In this document: positions 61,639 to 64,000 of the stretch, in pieces
How positions within the stretch are numbered: the stretch's first letter is position 1
Layout of the letters: every line of letters begins with the position of its first letter
NCBI GenBank assembly: GCA_009782175.1
Contig: WRKR01000005.1
Location: forward strand, 21,965-85,964
From: Cystobacterineae bacterium
GTDB lineage: Bacteria; Myxococcota; Myxococcia; Myxococcales; Myxococcaceae
Direction: 5' to 3'
Length of the DNA stretch: 64,000 nt
Notes under the pieces: generated by a model
The model's database searches: none
What the model was told of the DNA's origin: nothing
What the model saw: the letters and a program-made list of their open reading frames with translations, nothing else
Translations under genes and position numbers: made by a program

Positions 61639-62697
61639 ATGTCGGCTCGTACACTTATTGTTTTGATGGTTCTGTTCTCTTGGGGAAGCCTCTCTTGCAT
61701 TAAAGCACCCCCCCCTCACCCTCGTGGGCTTGAAGCCAATGAGTTATGCGCACAATATTTGCACTTGGGGGATTTGGAGCGCGCGGAGGTGCAATGCGAC
61801 CTTGGATTACAGTTTGCTCCTCAATATGGCGACTTGTGGACCAACAAGGGCAATATTGCGCTGGCCAGGGGGCAGGAAAGCGTGGCCAAGGAGCATTATA
61901 TTAAGGCTTTGCGCTATAACCAGGAGCAGGCGCAGGCCTATATGAACCTTGGTTTTATTTATTTAAAAAACCGTCAATATGGCCGCGCGCATGACAACTT
62001 GCAAAGTGCGCTCAAAGTCAACCCGGACTATGCGGAGGCTCGCTATAACCTTGCCCTCACCTTTATAGCCATGGACAGAAAAGAATATGCTCGCAAAGAG
62101 TTGCTGACGCTCACCGAAGTCTATCCCAACCTGGCAGATCCATTCGCGCGCCTGGGGCAATTGGCGTTTGAAGAGGGCAATGCCGGCTCCGCCATTGAAT
62201 ATTTCAAACAAGCCATAGCCATTGCGCCTCAATATGCTGACGCCTGGCTTGCCCTGGGCAATGCTTATATGGAGGCAGGGCAGTTTACGAGTGCTGTACA
62301 CGCCTTTGTTTCATGCATTGAGGCCAACCCCAACCTTCCAGAATGTCCTCACAACTTAAGCTCTGCCAAACAAAAAGAAGCGCTCACAGGGGAGGAGCTG
62401 CTTAGACTTGAAGAAACCAAGGGCACAGAAAAAACCCCGGAAAGCCAATATCTCATGGCACGCACTTATAAGGAGAAAGGACTGAGAAACGAAGAGCAAA
62501 GAGCTTATGAGCGTTGCTTGCATTATGACAACAAATACCCCCCTTGTTATTATGGGCTGTTCGAAATTTATTATGATGAGCGCAACGAGAAAAAAGCCAG
62601 CATCGCCTGTCAAAATTTTCTCAAGTTTGCCGACATCGCAGAATCCCCCAGAGAGCATGAAATGTGCAAGAGGTATCTGGGTGATGATGCCCCTTAG
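61639..62697 (+). CDS. Tgl/PilW-like TPR lipoprotein, copy 2 (tandem paralogue)
   Basis: 352 residues, aligned over its length with the preceding gene; a lipobox (GSLSC) and the same TPR array. Long stretches are identical at the DNA level (for example the region coding AIEYFKQAIAIAP), indicating tandem duplication with recent exchange, while the C-terminal thirds differ (EEQRAYERCLHYDNKYPPC against NEAQKAYGRCLRYNNTYAPC). It is 23 bp upstream of the FHA gene and likely co-transcribed. Confidence 0.83.
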   Translation: MSARTLIVLMVLFSWGSLSCIKAPPPHPRGLEANELCAQYLHLGDLERAEVQCDLGLQFAPQYGDLWTNKGNIALARGQESVAKEHYIKALRYNQEQAQAYMNLGFIYLKNRQYGRAHDNLQSALKVNPDYAEARYNLALTFIAMDRKEYARKELLTLTEVYPNLADPFARLGQLAFEEGNAGSAIEYFKQAIAIAPQYADAWLALGNAYMEAGQFTSAVHAFVSCIEANPNLPECPHNLSSAKQKEALTGEELLRLEETKGTEKTPESQYLMARTYKEKGLRNEEQRAYERCLHYDNKYPPCYYGLFEIYYDERNEKKASIACQNFLKFADIAESPREHEMCKRYLGDDAP

Positions 62698-62720
62698 TTT
62701 AAACTTAAGCCACTGAGCTC

Positions 62721-63719
62721 ATGAACGTTCGTCTGACAGTTACCCGCAGAGATAAACCCGATGCAGCGCAAGAGTCGCGCACAGAAGTTTTCGGCTCAGA
62801 CATAAAAAGCATTATGCTGGGGAGAGATGCCAGCTGCGATGTTGTGCTTTCGCTGCAAGCCGTTTCGCGCTCGCATGCCTGCATTACGCGGGAGACGGGC
62901 GTTTATTATATAAAAGATGCGGGCAGCTCCTTTGGGACGCAAGTCAACAACGAGCCCTTGCCACAGGGCGAAAAACGCCGCCTCTATAATGGCGACCTCA
63001 TCGCCATCGCTCAGTTTGACTTGCTCTTCGAAGACATTGCTCAGGATTCAACTTCAACAGGGGAGTGGCAGGCCAAAAAAGGCAAGCCTACGGCGGGGCG
63101 CCTTCCCATTCTCGTTTCTGAAAAACCCTGCCTCAGAATTATGAATGGTCCCAATGAGGGGACCCGAATTGAAATTGAAGAGGGACGCGAATATATTATT
63201 GGCCGCTCCAAGGAAGCCCAAATATTCATCAACGCAGACTTGGTTTCCCGCAAACACGCCAAGCTGCGAAGAGACCTGGGGGGAACGCATGTGGAGGATT
63301 TGGGGAGCCGCAATGGCATACGCCTGAACCGCAACCCCATCGCCTTTGCCACCCTAAGCGATGGGGATGAGGTGGAAATTGGCGGCATCAAAATGCTCTA
63401 TATTGACTTAAATGAAATGAAAGTCAGGCCTCTCCTTTTTGACAAAGCTGAGCCCAAAACGCCTCCCCAAGAAAAACCCTCCCCGCCGGAACCCCCCGAG
63501 CCCCCCAAGGAAGAGCCTCCTGCTGAACCCCCAGCTGAGCCGGAAAAACCCGAAGAAGCTCCTGCTCCAAACGAGTTAGAGTTTCCTCTTGAAGCCGTAG
63601 ATAAAGCACCGCCCCCACCCTTGCTCAAAGGCAAACAAGCCATTGTGCTGATGGTTATAGGCGGATGCGCTGCGCTGCTGGCGCTGATTTTGCTTATTCT
63701 TGTTTTTGCAGGGGCTTGA
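62721..63719 (+). CDS. Double FHA-domain membrane-anchored protein
   Basis: 332 residues. FHA domain 1 (about 20-105) has GRDASCDVVL and VSRSHA; FHA domain 2 (about 137-232) has GRSKEAQIFI, VSRKHAKL and DLGSRNG. A Pro/Glu-rich linker leads to a single C-terminal TM (about 308-330). FHA domains bind phosphothreonine, so the protein probably receives signals from a Ser/Thr kinase; the kinase-like protein in this window is catalytically doubtful. It is tail-anchored, facing the cytoplasm. Confidence 0.92.
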   Translation: MNVRLTVTRRDKPDAAQESRTEVFGSDIKSIMLGRDASCDVVLSLQAVSRSHACITRETGVYYIKDAGSSFGTQVNNEPLPQGEKRRLYNGDLIAIAQFDLLFEDIAQDSTSTGEWQAKKGKPTAGRLPILVSEKPCLRIMNGPNEGTRIEIEEGREYIIGRSKEAQIFINADLVSRKHAKLRRDLGGTHVEDLGSRNGIRLNRNPIAFATLSDGDEVEIGGIKMLYIDLNEMKVRPLLFDKAEPKTPPQEKPSPPEPPEPPKEEPPAEPPAEPEKPEEAPAPNELEFPLEAVDKAPPPPLLKGKQAIVLMVIGGCAALLALILLILVFAGA

Positions 63720-64000
63720 AAAATTTCTTTTTGCCCCTCCCGGGCAGGGTTATTTTGCAGAGTGGGCCTGCGGCGAAGGGTTTTTTTGCCCTCCCGGGCA
63801 GGGGTTTTCGCCTCCCGGCGAGTCACTTTTTTTGTTTTTGGTTTTGTTTTTTTCCACTCCGTGGGGGGAGGGGGCCTGCGGCCCGGCTCATTTCGCTTTC
63901 AGCGAGAGGAGGTTTCGCCTCCCGGCGAGTCACTTTTTTTGTCTGGACAAAAAAAGTAACCAAAAAAAGCCACTCTCCGAGGGCCCTGCGGGGCTCAGCG
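63720..64000. repeat. Repeat-rich intergenic tail (window end)
   Basis: This 280-bp stretch holds repeated motifs: tttcgcctcccggcgagtca at 63807 and 63912, both followed by cttttttt; gccctcccgggcaggg-type hairpins at 63732 and 63787; and an inverted tttttttgtctggacaaaaaaa at 63934. It has no coding feature. The window ends inside it, so its extent is unknown. Confidence 0.7.

Overview
The window looks like a chromosomal segment of a Gram-negative bacterium, most likely a myxobacterium-like (Myxococcota or other delta-type) lineage of moderate GC. The pointers are two Mla lipid-transport operons, LptE, beta-barrel and lipoprotein genes (outer membrane), plus families common in myxobacteria: FHA proteins, a kinase fused to a sulfatase-modifying-factor domain, DUF4388/PATAN, EPNN-motif pre-peptidase domains, Tgl-like TPR lipoproteins, a class II (B12) ribonucleotide reductase and an RpoH-like sigma factor. 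The affiliation is inferred from gene content; no rRNA is present. Most genes are housekeeping or envelope genes. I see no prophage, insertion sequence, CRISPR array or obvious defence island.

Layout. 1-2770 (minus): a tight operon pspA - membrane-anchored orphan solute-binding protein - two-TM coiled-coil protein - lipoprotein (cut by the window edge). 3031-4982 (minus): NatA/NatB-like ABC exporter. 5402-8694 (plus): NHL-repeat lipoprotein and a carboxypeptidase-regulatory-like lipoprotein. 8919-10103: membrane metallophosphoesterase. 10178-12895 (minus): nrdJ with two NrdR boxes upstream. 13241-15549 (minus): Bax-inhibitor-1-like protein and an ATP-grasp-like protein. 15745-16679: queD-folE. 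17116-17958: RpoH-like sigma factor. 18309-21479: Mla operon 1. 21541-25552: PHP phosphoesterase, Rrf2 regulator with a deoxyhypusine-synthase-like enzyme, PilZ protein, nadA. 25632-27882: EPNN lipoprotein and zinc-ribbon protein. 27987-33575: alr, Mla operon 2 and an SGNH hydrolase, followed by tRNA-Glu. 35000-36271: sulfide:quinone reductase. 36333-40092 (minus): gap-pgk-tpiA-secG. 40359-42724: diacylglycerol kinase, a small membrane protein, purB. 42851-50469 and 50438-52705 (minus): a long run of TPR membrane protein, DUF4388 protein, phoH, rpsO, pnp, dut and kinase-like/FGE fusion. 52786-53938: mazG and rpsT. 54001-58134 (minus): spoIIM-like, leuS, lptE. 58396-63719: cupin, RDD protein, beta-barrel, tandem TPR lipoproteins and a double-FHA protein.

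Translational coupling by 4-base ATGA/TTGA overlaps is common (pspA-SBP, natA-natB, both mla operons, gap-pgk, alr-mlaE). UUG starts with good ribosome binding sites are seen for natA-like, the kinase-like gene and rpsT.

Two genome-scale patterns stand out. First, a 125-bp imperfect inverted repeat (two full copies, plus two loci with only its left half-unit) sits at gene 3' ends and supplies stop codons; the two full copies differ at only three positions, two of which are exactly symmetrical and keep base pairing. Second, short tandem duplications (units about 10-60 bp, two to four copies) occur in most of the longer intergenic gaps and within several coding regions. The best candidate for a little-described system is the pspA operon at the left edge.
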